A stretch of 29,362 nt of DNA. Origin: Magnetococcales bacterium (GTDB taxonomy: Bacteria; Pseudomonadota; Magnetococcia; Magnetococcales; DC0425bin3). Where the stretch lies: assembly GCA_015229045.1 (NCBI GenBank), contig JADGCJ010000033.1:1-29362 (forward strand), in the 5' to 3' direction. Made by a program: the position numbers and the translations under genes. The notes under the pieces were generated by a model. That model saw only the letters and a list, made by a program, of their open reading frames with translations, was not told the origin of the DNA and did no database searches. Positions 7,553 to 15,038 of this stretch are shown here, in pieces. Numbering within the stretch: position 1 is the stretch's first letter; each line of letters starts with the position of its first letter.

Positions 7553-9286
7553 ATGCGCTTCACTCTCTCCCTGATTCCGACCCTGAAGGAAAACCCCGGC
7601 GATGCCCATGTGGTGTCTCATCGTTTGATGTTGCGGGCAGGGCTGATCCGGCAGTTGACGACGGGTATCTACAATTGGCTTCCCCTGGGATTGCGGGTGC
7701 TGCGCAAGGTGGAGGACATTGTCCGGCAAGAGATGGACGCCGCCGGCGCCCAGGAGATCCTCATGCCCGCCGTGCAACCGGCCGAACTCTGGGAAGAGTC
7801 AGGACGCTGGAGCCACTATGGAAAAGAACTCCTGCGCATCACCGACCGCCACGACCGCTCCTTCTGTTTTGGCCCGACTCATGAAGAGGTGGTGACCGAT
7901 CTTGTTCGACGCGAAATCAAATCCTACAAACAGCTCCCAGTCAATTTTTACCAGATCCAGACCAAGTTTCGTGATGAAATCCGCCCGCGTTTCGGGGTCA
8001 TGCGCGGCCGGGAGTTTTTGATGAAGGATGCCTACTCCTTCGATATCGATGCCGCCGGTCTCGACCGCAGCTACCGGGGCATGTTTGCCGCCTATGAGCG
8101 TATTTTTCAACGTTGCGGCTTGCGCTTTCGTGCCGTGGAGGCCGATACCGGGGCCATCGGCGGTGCCAGCTCCCATGAGTTTCATGTCCTGGCCGATTCC
8201 GGCGAGGATATCATTGCCTCCTGCTCCAGGTGTGGCTACGCCGCCAATCTGGAAAAGGCGCAATCCGGCCCGCTGCCAGCCCCCGGGAGTGACGAGACCC
8301 CGCTAGCGCTAACAGAAATCGCCACACCCGGGCAAAAAACCATCGACCAGGTGGCAGCCTTTTTAAAGATTCCCCCCCAGCGCACCGTCAAATCGTTGCT
8401 CGTGCTGAATGGTGCTGGCGCGTGGGTTCTGCTGCTCCTGCGCGGCGATGACGAACTGAATGAAATCAAGGCTTCCCAAATAATCGGTGGACCCTTACAG
8501 GTTCCCTCTCCCGAACGCATCACGACCGAACTCGGGCTGCCGGTCGGATCCCTGGGACCTGTTCGACTGCCCGCGACCATCCAGGTGGTAGCGGATGGCG
8601 CCCTGCAAGGGGCACACAACATGGTGTGCGGCGCCAATCGCGACGGATGGCATCTGACCGGCGTCAACTGGCAACGCGATCTGCCAATGCCAACGTTTGC
8701 CGATCTGCGCCAGGTCGAGGTCGGCGACCCCTGCCCGCGCTGCCCGGAGGGGACCTTGATCCGGGATCGTGGCATCGAGGTGGGACACGTCTTCAAGCTC
8801 GGCTACAAGTATTCCCAGGCGATGAATGTCCGGGTATTGGATCAGGATGGACAGGAAAAACATCCCATCATGGGGTGTTATGGCATCGGGGTGTCGCGTA
8901 TTGTCGCGGCGGCCATCGAACAAAACCATGATGACAATGGCATCCTCTGGCCGGTCTCGCTGGCACCCTTTGCCGTGGAAATTTTGTTGGTCAACCCCAA
9001 AGATGCCCAGGCTGTCGCGGCAGCCGAGGCCCTTTATGCCGAACTGCGTCGCTCAGGGCTGGAAACCCTGCTGGATGATCGGGACGAACGCATCGGTGTC
9101 AAATTCAAGGATGCGGATTTGCTGGGTATGCCATTCCGTGTCCTGGTGGGGGGTCGCAGTCTCAAGGAAGGTCTCTTCGAATTGCAGTCCCGACGGGGCG
9201 GGGAGCCGGAACGGGTACCCCCCGCAGAGATGGCCCACAGGTTGGCGCAACGCATCGCCGACCTCGACCGGGCGGGAGCAGCCTGA
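7553..9286 (+). CDS. proS: Prolyl-tRNA synthetase (bacterial type, with editing insert)
   Basis: ProRS charges tRNA-Pro with proline. The 577 residues match the E. coli-type enzyme (572). Class II motif 2 is in FRDEIRPRFGVMRGREF, and motif 3 is in GCYGIGVSRIVAAAIEQ. The segment between them, about residues 225-400, corresponds to the INS editing domain that removes mischarged alanine. The anticodon-binding domain follows at about 475-570 (VEILLVNPKDAQAV, RDERIGVKFKDADLLG). It begins 6 bases after folE2 and is followed by a CheX-like gene 18 bases downstream, so it is probably translated from one operon mRNA. Confidence 0.97.
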   Translation: MRFTLSLIPTLKENPGDAHVVSHRLMLRAGLIRQLTTGIYNWLPLGLRVLRKVEDIVRQEMDAAGAQEILMPAVQPAELWEESGRWSHYGKELLRITDRHDRSFCFGPTHEEVVTDLVRREIKSYKQLPVNFYQIQTKFRDEIRPRFGVMRGREFLMKDAYSFDIDAAGLDRSYRGMFAAYERIFQRCGLRFRAVEADTGAIGGASSHEFHVLADSGEDIIASCSRCGYAANLEKAQSGPLPAPGSDETPLALTEIATPGQKTIDQVAAFLKIPPQRTVKSLLVLNGAGAWVLLLLRGDDELNEIKASQIIGGPLQVPSPERITTELGLPVGSLGPVRLPATIQVVADGALQGAHNMVCGANRDGWHLTGVNWQRDLPMPTFADLRQVEVGDPCPRCPEGTLIRDRGIEVGHVFKLGYKYSQAMNVRVLDQDGQEKHPIMGCYGIGVSRIVAAAIEQNHDDNGILWPVSLAPFAVEILLVNPKDAQAVAAAEALYAELRRSGLETLLDDRDERIGVKFKDADLLGMPFRVLVGGRSLKEGLFELQSRRGGEPERVPPAEMAHRLAQRIADLDRAGAA

Positions 9287-9304
9287 GGAAGAACGGAGCG
9301 TACC

Positions 9305-9793
9305 GTGTTGGCCGAGCAATTCAGCGCAGCCTTGAAAGAAGCGGTTCAGGAGCTTGCCGAGAGTATGCTGTTCAAGGAGATCATCCCCGGTGATGGATTT
9401 CACGTCCCGTTGGATCAGCCCGTGGATTTCAGTGCCGTGGTGAGTTACAGCGGCGCCCTTCAGGGGAGTCTCTGTCTCTCCGGACCCGAAAAGAGCGTTC
9501 TGGCCCTGGCCTCCTCCCTGATCGGCGAAGAGAAACCCTGTATGGATCCCGATCTGGAGGACTCCTTCTCCGAGATTTGCAACATTATCGGTGGTGGGGT
9601 CCAAACCCGCATGGAGCCGAGCCTCGGCTCGATCAGCATGTCGCCGCCGGTGGTGGTCTCCGGTCACAATCACCTGGTGGTGGCACGGGATGAGTGTTAC
9701 GGCTGCGTCAGTCAGCTCTTCACCATGGACGGGCAGCAATTTTTCACGGAAATTTTTTATATGCAGGAACCGGCCAAGTCAGGAGGCGAGTGA
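9305..9793 (+). CDS. CheX-like phosphatase domain protein
   Basis: This is a 162-residue single-domain protein of the CheC/CheX/FliY fold. CheX dephosphorylates CheY-like receivers using Glu and Asn of an ExxN motif. Here E90 and N93 in SEICNIIGG occupy that motif, on the helix expected after the FSAVVSYSGALQGS strand region. The start is GTG 9305 with GGAG 7 bases upstream. It lies 18 bases after proS, an unusual place for a chemotaxis phosphatase. Its target could be one of the many receiver domains encoded at 18-27 kb, but nothing in the sequence proves that. Confidence 0.75.
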   Translation: MLAEQFSAALKEAVQELAESMLFKEIIPGDGFHVPLDQPVDFSAVVSYSGALQGSLCLSGPEKSVLALASSLIGEEKPCMDPDLEDSFSEICNIIGGGVQTRMEPSLGSISMSPPVVVSGHNHLVVARDECYGCVSQLFTMDGQQFFTEIFYMQEPAKSGGE

Positions 9794-9799
9794 TCCCAT

Positions 9800-10144
9800 A
9801 TGTCCCATGCACCGCTTGACGAGGATCTGCAACAGGATTTGCGCGCCACCATGACGCCGCTGGTGCGTTCTTTGGCGCAAACCCTGGCCCGGGAGATGGT
9901 TCACAAGCTCCTGCCACAAGCGATCGAGCGTCAGGTGCGCGTGGAGATTGGCCGCATTCGCCAGGAGGAGGCCACGCTGGCCGCCCATGTCTACAAGGCC
10001 TTCGCCCCCCACATTCGTCAACTGGCCTGGGAGACGACCCGGCGCATCGTCCGTGAACGCCTGCCCGAGGTCGCCGAACGGATGGTGCGTGCGGAGATTG
10101 ATCGGCTGAAAAATTTCCTTGAACCCCCCATAAAAACCAGCTAG
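9800..10144 (+). CDS. Small helical protein with two PopZ-like amphipathic repeats
   Basis: The 114-residue protein is almost entirely charged alpha helix. Two segments of about 33 residues align: one around LLPQAIERQVRVEIGRI (residues 37-53) and one around RLPEVAERMVRAEIDRL (about 89-105). The LPxxxERxVRxEIxR pattern resembles the C-terminal oligomerisation helices of the alphaproteobacterial polar organiser PopZ (DUF2497) and C-terminal helices of some response regulators. Full PopZ has an N-terminal binding helix and a Pro-rich linker, which are not seen here. GGAGG lies about 14 bases upstream of the ATG. A polar scaffold or oligomerising partner is possible; family membership is unproven. 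Confidence 0.6.
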   Translation: MSHAPLDEDLQQDLRATMTPLVRSLAQTLAREMVHKLLPQAIERQVRVEIGRIRQEEATLAAHVYKAFAPHIRQLAWETTRRIVRERLPEVAERMVRAEIDRLKNFLEPPIKTS

Positions 10145-10169
10145 GCTGAGTGAGTTTTGGTCCAGATCC

Positions 10170-10194
10170 ATGGGCCTGCCCATTGTGTTCACAA
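10170..10194 (+). promoter_or_regulatory. Two adjoining short inverted repeats before rpsU
   Basis: ATGGGC-CT-GCCCAT (10170-10183) is followed at once by TTGTG-TT-CACAA (10183-10194). Both have a 2-base centre, which suits a protein-bound DNA operator better than an RNA hairpin. They lie 20-45 bases before the rpsU start. No known operator is recognised. Confidence 0.3.
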
Positions 10195-10213
10195 CCGGAA
10201 GGAGAGGATTTTC

Positions 10214-10417
10214 GTGAGGGTTGAGGTTTACGACAACAATGTCGATCAGGCCATTCGGGTCCTGAAGAAAAAAATGAACCGGGAAGGCATGTTCCGGGAG
10301 ATGAAAAAACGCAAATTTTTTGAAAAGCCCTCCGAAAGACGGCGCAGGAAAAAGGCCGAGGCTGTTCGGCGGCTCCGAAAGAAACTGCGCCGGGCCATCG
10401 TGGCCGGGATGAGCTAG
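10214..10417 (+). CDS. rpsU: 30S ribosomal protein bS21
   Basis: bS21 joins the small ribosomal subunit late and helps initiation near the anti-Shine-Dalgarno region. The 67 residues show the family pattern: VRVEVYDNN at the start, [13 protein letters not shown], then a strongly basic Arg/Lys tail ([16 protein letters not shown]). A GTG start at 10214 is chosen because AAGGAGAGG sits about 7 bases upstream; the frame opens further upstream at 10157 but that part has no homology. rpsU often precedes dnaG and rpoD. Here it closes the folE2-proS operon instead and is followed by an intrinsic terminator. Confidence 0.95.
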   Translation: MRVEVYDNNVDQAIRVLKKKMNREGMFREMKKRKFFEKPSERRRRKKAEAVRRLRKKLRRAIVAGMS

Positions 10418-10468
10418 AGCCTTCGCAGTCGGCTTTCGCCCGGTCCACCCCAGCAAGAAACAAAGAAA

Positions 10469-10514
10469 CCGCTCCCTCCTGTGGTGTCGTTCGCAGGGGA
10501 GAGTGGTTTTTTTT
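10469..10514 (+). terminator. Rho-independent terminator after rpsU
   Basis: The left arm (10469-10484) pairs with the right arm (10491-10506) over about 15 positions, with a few G-T pairs and one mismatch. Eight T follow (10507-10514). It ends the folE2-to-rpsU transcription unit and separates it from the accessory module that starts 44 bases downstream. Confidence 0.85.
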
Positions 10515-10557
10515 GTCGGTCAATTTTATCGTGAAGCGGATATTTGCGGAGCTTTTC

Positions 10558-10947
10558 ATGCCCGATGTCTATGACGAAGCAGCCTTGCGTCACTTCAAGG
10601 ATGCCCAACTCCTGGAAAAAAGCGAGCGTCTGGCCAACGCTGATCAACTCTATGGTTTTGCAGCTGAGTGTGCTATCAAGTGGGTATGGCCTGGACTGGA
10701 AAGATCTGCTTGTCCGCACAGTCACGTCAACAAACTTTGGGATCAGGCACGTCTGTCAAAAATGGAAAGAAAATATCCAAATCTTTACGCTATTTTGAAT
10801 ATGCGCAACCCTTTTTCTGACTGGTCCGTTGACCAACGCTATGAAGATGACCATGTCGTTTCCAAAGAATCACTGGTAAGACATCGGGATATGGCAAAAC
10901 GGATTCTTGGCAGTGTTGGGCTGTCAGGCAAGAGTCAGGATGGGTAA
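10558..10947 (+). CDS. HEPN-like small protein, first gene of accessory module
   Basis: This is a 129-residue, mostly helical protein. The N-terminal half reads like HEPN-type proteins: a DAQLLEKSERLANADQLYGF helix pair followed by AAECAIKWVW. Near the C-terminus R94 and H99 in RYEDDH give an R-x4-H spacing, the pattern of HEPN ribonuclease sites, though Tyr after Arg is not the usual polar residue. ATG 10558 is preferred, with GGAG 6 bases upstream; the longer frame begins in the terminator T-run. The gene overlaps the next ATPase gene by 8 bases, so translation is probably coupled. HEPN proteins are often RNases or regulatory partners in toxin-antitoxin and antiviral systems; a toxin role here is inference. 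Confidence 0.65.
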   Translation: MPDVYDEAALRHFKDAQLLEKSERLANADQLYGFAAECAIKWVWPGLERSACPHSHVNKLWDQARLSKMERKYPNLYAILNMRNPFSDWSVDQRYEDDHVVSKESLVRHRDMAKRILGSVGLSGKSQDG

Positions 10948-12247
10948 AGAGATGGTCAGGTTCGATGAAACTATCGTTGAAATAATTAGAATATTAAAAG
11001 AAAATCAGCACATTATCGACAAGAGGCCAGAGATGAATCTGGTCCGGGACATCGCTGGGGCAGTGACGGTCGTTTTGCCAGATGGTCTTCTTGACGCGCA
11101 GGAGAAGAGTCAACTGGCGAAACGTCTGCACGAGCTTCTTGGCGGATACAGTCTGGGTCCGAACCGCGTGCTTCTGGAACATGCAGACCTGATCAATGCT
11201 GAGGATATCCTCAACTCTCCCTATCGGGTACAGGTTCCGGATGAGGAGGATATTTACCTGATTGACCGCCTGTTGACCAACCAGGAGTGGCTCGGCAAGC
11301 CCATGACCGATGCCTTGCCATTGCCCACGGCTGCGGTCTTTAGCATCAAGGGGGGTGTGGGTCGAAGTACGGCTCTGGCGGCATGGGCATGGAGTCTGGC
11401 ACGACAAGGCAAACGTGTTTTGGTCATCGATTTGGACCTGGAGGCACCAGGGATCTCCTCTCTGTTGCTGGATAAATTGCCAAAATACGGCCTGGTGGAT
11501 TGGCTGGTGGAGTCTCTCGCCAACCAGGCCAACGAAGCGCTTCTGGATGATATGCTGCTGGATAGCCCCCTGAATCAGGAGTGCGACGGAGTCATCCAGG
11601 TCATTCCGGCCTATGGAAACAAAACCTTGGACTATGTTGCCAAGCTCGGTCGGGTCTATGTGCCAACCATGGATGCACAGGGAACACTGTTCGGTTTGGC
11701 GCAGCGTTTGAATGCGTTGTTGCACACCGTCGCCAAACGCCTTTCGCCTCCGGATGTCGTCCTCCTGGATACCCGTGCCGGTTTGCATGATATTGGCGCG
11801 GCGGTTCTTTCCCAGCTTCCGACAAAAGTGCTTCTCTTTGCCAGGGATGAGCAGCAAACCTGGGAAGCCTATGAACATTTGTTTCACCATTTGCGACAAG
11901 CGCACAGCGTAGAGTGGGGAATGCCTGATTGGGATCTGCGCTGGCGTCTCAAAATGGTTGCTGCCCAACTGGGAGGCAGTCAGGGTGACGTCGACCTTGC
12001 AATAGGGGCTTCCTACAGAGTTTGGACCGAGTTTTATGATGAATCGTCCGCAGGAAAGGATTTGCTCGGGCAATCGTTTCAGGAGTTTGATGAAGCTGCA
12101 CCCCACTTTCCAATACCCGTTTACCATGAGACACTGTTGGCTAGAAAAAGCTTGATCGACCCGGCACAGCGTCCTCCATGGGAAGTGGTCGAACGTGCTT
12201 TTGGCCATTTCACCACGAAGGCCACAGAGTGGGTGCTTTCTCCTTGA
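10940..12247 (+). CDS. KGGVGR-variant MinD/ParA-like ATPase
   Basis: The 435-residue protein has an N-terminal region of about 130 residues with no recognised domain, then a SIMIBI P-loop ATPase. The deviant Walker A reads KGGVGRST (137-144), with Arg where MinD/ParA have Lys. VLVIDLDLEAPG follows at about 162-173 and VVLLDTRAGLHDIGA at about 272-286. Those three motifs together define a set often labelled KGGVGR-motif variant ATPases, frequently found beside other conflict genes. ATG 10940 is chosen because it overlaps the preceding stop codon; an upstream ATG at 10907 and a downstream one at 10952 are possible. Part of the 5' region (10980-11000) is much more AT-rich than its neighbours, which fits horizontal acquisition. 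Its likely role is a nucleotide-driven sensor or switch. Confidence 0.8.
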   Translation: MGKEMVRFDETIVEIIRILKENQHIIDKRPEMNLVRDIAGAVTVVLPDGLLDAQEKSQLAKRLHELLGGYSLGPNRVLLEHADLINAEDILNSPYRVQVPDEEDIYLIDRLLTNQEWLGKPMTDALPLPTAAVFSIKGGVGRSTALAAWAWSLARQGKRVLVIDLDLEAPGISSLLLDKLPKYGLVDWLVESLANQANEALLDDMLLDSPLNQECDGVIQVIPAYGNKTLDYVAKLGRVYVPTMDAQGTLFGLAQRLNALLHTVAKRLSPPDVVLLDTRAGLHDIGAAVLSQLPTKVLLFARDEQQTWEAYEHLFHHLRQAHSVEWGMPDWDLRWRLKMVAAQLGGSQGDVDLAIGASYRVWTEFYDESSAGKDLLGQSFQEFDEAAPHFPIPVYHETLLARKSLIDPAQRPPWEVVERAFGHFTTKATEWVLSP

Positions 12248-12276
12248 GAAAATCGGTTCGTTGACGGAGAGAGTGA

Positions 12277-13749
12277 ATGTCTGACAGTCCGATGTTTGAT
12301 TCCCAGGGGTTGCGCGAGGTCCTGTCCGGTTTGCCGGATGTGCCCTCCCAGGAAAGCCTGGTCCCCCCTGCCCTGAGTTCAATCTATCTCCCCAGGAACC
12401 ATATCAAGGCATTGAGTCTGGATGCCAGCGTTGTCGTGGGCATGCGGGGAGCCGGGAAAAGCTTTTGGACAGCCGCTCTTTACAGCCAGCAACATCAGGA
12501 CTTTGTACAACAACTGGCAGGTTCAGTCTGGAAATCCGGGCTGCATGTCCGCGTTGGATACGGCCTGGATGATTCCGGCGACAATTTTCCTCCTGAAGGC
12601 ATTTTGCAAGACCTGAAAGATGCGGTCGACCCTCAAGTCATCTGGAAGACAGTTGTCCTGCGACATGCCCTGGATGTCTGTCAAATCGAACGACCTTTCC
12701 CAGATCATGACTGGAAGAGTGCAATCTCCTGGTGTTTGAACAATTCGGAGATGGTGAGCCGCCTGTTGACCCGTTGCGACCAGGAGCTGGTCGCTCAGGA
12801 CAGACCTCTTCTTGTCCTGTTCGATGCCCTGGATCGACTGGCTTTTGGATGGTTTGACATCCGTAAATTGTTGGTGGGTGCCCTGCGTTTTTGTCTTCAG
12901 TGTCGATCACGACGGATGATTCGCCTCAAGTTTTTTTTCCGACCGGACATGGAGGAAGACCCGGCAATATGGGAGTTCCAGGACAGCTCCAAGCTCAAAA
13001 GCTCAAAGGTTGAACTCTCGTGGGGAAAGGCCGACCTTTACGGCCTTGTTTTTCACATGGTCGGCAACTCTCCCGAGCACGGACAACCATTCCGGGAAAA
13101 AACCCAATCCCTGTCATCCATCTGGCGGGAAAAAGACGGCGTTTTTTCAGTCCCGGACGAGATGGTTCGTGATGAAAACCTCCAAAAAAAGATCGTTGGC
13201 ATGATCGCCGGGCCATTCATGGGAACCAACAGCCGCCGTGGACACACCTACTCCTGGATTCCCACTCATCTCGCTGATGCCCTCGGTCGAGTAAGCCCCA
13301 GAAGCATGTTGTTGGCCTTTAAAAAGGCCGCTGAAGAGACCTCTGGGAAACATCCTTCCTGTCCCTATGCCCTGCATTATGAGGCGATTCAACAAGGGGT
13401 GGTCCAGGCGTCTGCAACCCGGGTTAACGAGATCAAGGAAGATTATCCTTGGATCACCCCCATTCTTGAGGCCTGTCGGGGCAAGATCGTGCCCATTGAG
13501 AGCGTCGAGTTGATGAAAGATTGGAAAACGGTGACATTGCAGCATGTCAAAACAGAGGGAAACAAAAAACTGCCTCCCCGCAGATTCAGCCTCGACCCCA
13601 TCAGGAAAGGGAAAAAAGAGGCCTTGTTGGACGATCTCGTCGAACTGGCCGTGATCTATCGAACCGAGGGAGAGCGGATCAATATGCCGGATATTTTCCG
13701 GGTGGAGTTTGGTATCAAACGCAAAGGCGGGGTGAAACCGCCCAAATGA
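12277..13749 (+). CDS. P-loop ATPase with RGAGKS Walker A, third gene of accessory module
   Basis: The 490-residue protein begins with about 35 residues of leader, then a Walker A GMRGAGKS (55-62). A Walker B-like LLVLFDALDRL follows, with D183 and D186, and a strand LKFFFRPDM that may be the sensor strand. The middle part is helical. The C-terminal 45 residues (LVELAVIYRTEGERINMPD, then FRVEFGIKRKGGVKP) look like a winged helix or conserved tail. The arrangement recalls AAA/STAND-type signalling ATPases. GGAGAGAG lies 5-10 bases before the ATG. It starts 29 bases after the KGGVGR ATPase and ends 70 bases before the convergent rluC gene, so it closes the module. No nuclease or membrane effector motif is visible in it. 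Confidence 0.75.
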   Translation: MSDSPMFDSQGLREVLSGLPDVPSQESLVPPALSSIYLPRNHIKALSLDASVVVGMRGAGKSFWTAALYSQQHQDFVQQLAGSVWKSGLHVRVGYGLDDSGDNFPPEGILQDLKDAVDPQVIWKTVVLRHALDVCQIERPFPDHDWKSAISWCLNNSEMVSRLLTRCDQELVAQDRPLLVLFDALDRLAFGWFDIRKLLVGALRFCLQCRSRRMIRLKFFFRPDMEEDPAIWEFQDSSKLKSSKVELSWGKADLYGLVFHMVGNSPEHGQPFREKTQSLSSIWREKDGVFSVPDEMVRDENLQKKIVGMIAGPFMGTNSRRGHTYSWIPTHLADALGRVSPRSMLLAFKKAAEETSGKHPSCPYALHYEAIQQGVVQASATRVNEIKEDYPWITPILEACRGKIVPIESVELMKDWKTVTLQHVKTEGNKKLPPRRFSLDPIRKGKKEALLDDLVELAVIYRTEGERINMPDIFRVEFGIKRKGGVKPPK

Positions 13750-13819
13750 CCCGGCGTTCCCCCCCTCGAATCCGAACAAAGCCAAATACGCTCAACGAAC
13801 CAACCCCGGGAGAGGCGGG

Positions 13820-14824
13820 CTACTTGACCAGCCTCAGCCGCTCCAAAAGGCGTTGCAGACCCGCCTCCAGGGGAGCTTCCAGCGTGACGGGTTCGCCGCT
13901 GCGCGGATGGATGAAATTCATGCGGGCGGCGTGGAGAAACATGCGCTTCAAACCAGCCGAACGCATCTGTCGATTGAACTCTCGTTCGCCATATTTGGGG
14001 TCTCCCGCTATGGGGTGTCCCCGCAGTTGACAATGGACGCGAAGCTGATGGGTCCGCCCGGTATCGGGCCTGGCCTCCACCAGGGAGGCTGCACCGTAAC
14101 TGGCAAGGGTTCGATACCAGGTCAAGGCCGGTTTGCCGTCCGGACCGGCGGCCACCATCCGCTCGCCGGAACGCACCTGACCCCGTACCAGGGGAATGGC
14201 AATCTCCCCGGTGCGTGGCGTTGGAACCCCTCGCACCAGGAGCAGATAGCGCTTTTCCACCTCGCCCTCGCGAAACATGCGCGCCATCGTCCGCACTGTG
14301 GGCGGGTCCAGGCCAAAGACCAGACAACCCGAGGTGTCCTTGTCCAGACGATGGCACAGCTCGGGGAGAGCCTCGCCGCGCAGCTCCTGCATGCGCCGGA
14401 CACCATCCACCAGACCCCAGGGTTGACCGCTCCCTCCATGCACCGGCACCCCCGCCGGCTTGTCAAGCACAAGCAGATGTTGATCCTGATAACAGATGCG
14501 CTCTGCCAGGGCCGCCGACCAGGCATCGGAGGGTCGACTCCTCTCTTCGGTCTCCTGATCAGGATCCTGGACCGACAAGCGCACCGGCGGAATACGCACC
14601 TGCTGACCCAATGCCAGGCGCTCCCCACCCTTCACGCGGCCCCCATCGACCCGCACCTGACCCGTCCGCAACAAACGGTGCAAAGCCGACATGGGCAGGG
14701 CAGGAATCTCCCTTTGCAGAAAACGGTCAAGCCGCATACCAACATCATCCGCTTCCACCACCCGGTGCCGCACCGGGAACCGTACCAAACCGTCAAGATC
14801 AGTCAAGTTTGCTTCCTTTGCCAA
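13820..14824 (-). CDS. rluC: 23S rRNA pseudouridine synthase of the RluC/RluA family
   Basis: The 334-residue protein has an N-terminal S4 RNA-binding domain (about 30-90: MRLDRFLQREI, SALHRLLRTGQVRVDG). An RluA-type catalytic domain follows. The catalytic Asp is D161 in HRLDKDTSG, and DKPAGVPVHGG and RTHQLRVHCQLRGHPIAGD are further family segments. RluC modifies U955, U2504 and U2580 in E. coli 23S rRNA. RluD is a close relative, but divergent pairing with rne as in E. coli favours RluC. Translation starts at ATG 14824. The gene converges on the accessory module with only 70 bases between, and no clear bidirectional terminator is seen there. Confidence 0.88.
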   Translation of the reverse strand: MAKEANLTDLDGLVRFPVRHRVVEADDVGMRLDRFLQREIPALPMSALHRLLRTGQVRVDGGRVKGGERLALGQQVRIPPVRLSVQDPDQETEERSRPSDAWSAALAERICYQDQHLLVLDKPAGVPVHGGSGQPWGLVDGVRRMQELRGEALPELCHRLDKDTSGCLVFGLDPPTVRTMARMFREGEVEKRYLLLVRGVPTPRTGEIAIPLVRGQVRSGERMVAAGPDGKPALTWYRTLASYGAASLVEARPDTGRTHQLRVHCQLRGHPIAGDPKYGEREFNRQMRSAGLKRMFLHAARMNFIHPRSGEPVTLEAPLEAGLQRLLERLRLVK

Positions 14825-14957
14825 AAGGTCGTAAGATGGAAACCACGCACGGGGTCGACAGGACAGGGGTGAGGCCTTTAGAATGGGTGCGTCACCGGAA
14901 TTGAGATCGATACAGGATATTTTTTAGTCATGGGAATCAATAACATGCATTTTAGCC

Positions 14958-14999
14958 TCGCCGTCCTGGGGAACCAAGACACTCCCAAGTGGGCGGCGA
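14958..14999 (+). promoter_or_regulatory. Hairpin in the rne 5' leader
   Basis: TCGCCG (14958-14963) pairs with CGGCGA (14994-14999). Inside, CTGGGGA can pair with TCCCAAG with one mismatch. The stem-loop lies about 40 bases before the rne start in the 214-base rluC/rne divergent gap. In E. coli, RNase E autoregulates through hairpins in its own leader, so a similar role is possible here. I saw no convincing promoter boxes in this gap. Confidence 0.4.
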
Positions 15000-15038
15000 A
15001 GATGCCAAGCAGATTGCACTTAGGAGCACAATACTTCA

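Noticed and set aside
10994..12382. 462-residue open frame on the minus strand
   Set aside because: It lies opposite the KGGVGR ATPase and crosses into the next gene. The plus-strand proteins carry Walker motifs; this one has none.
14901..14923. rne promoter TTGAGA ... TATTTT
   Set aside because: The spacing is only 11 bases, too short for a sigma-70 promoter.
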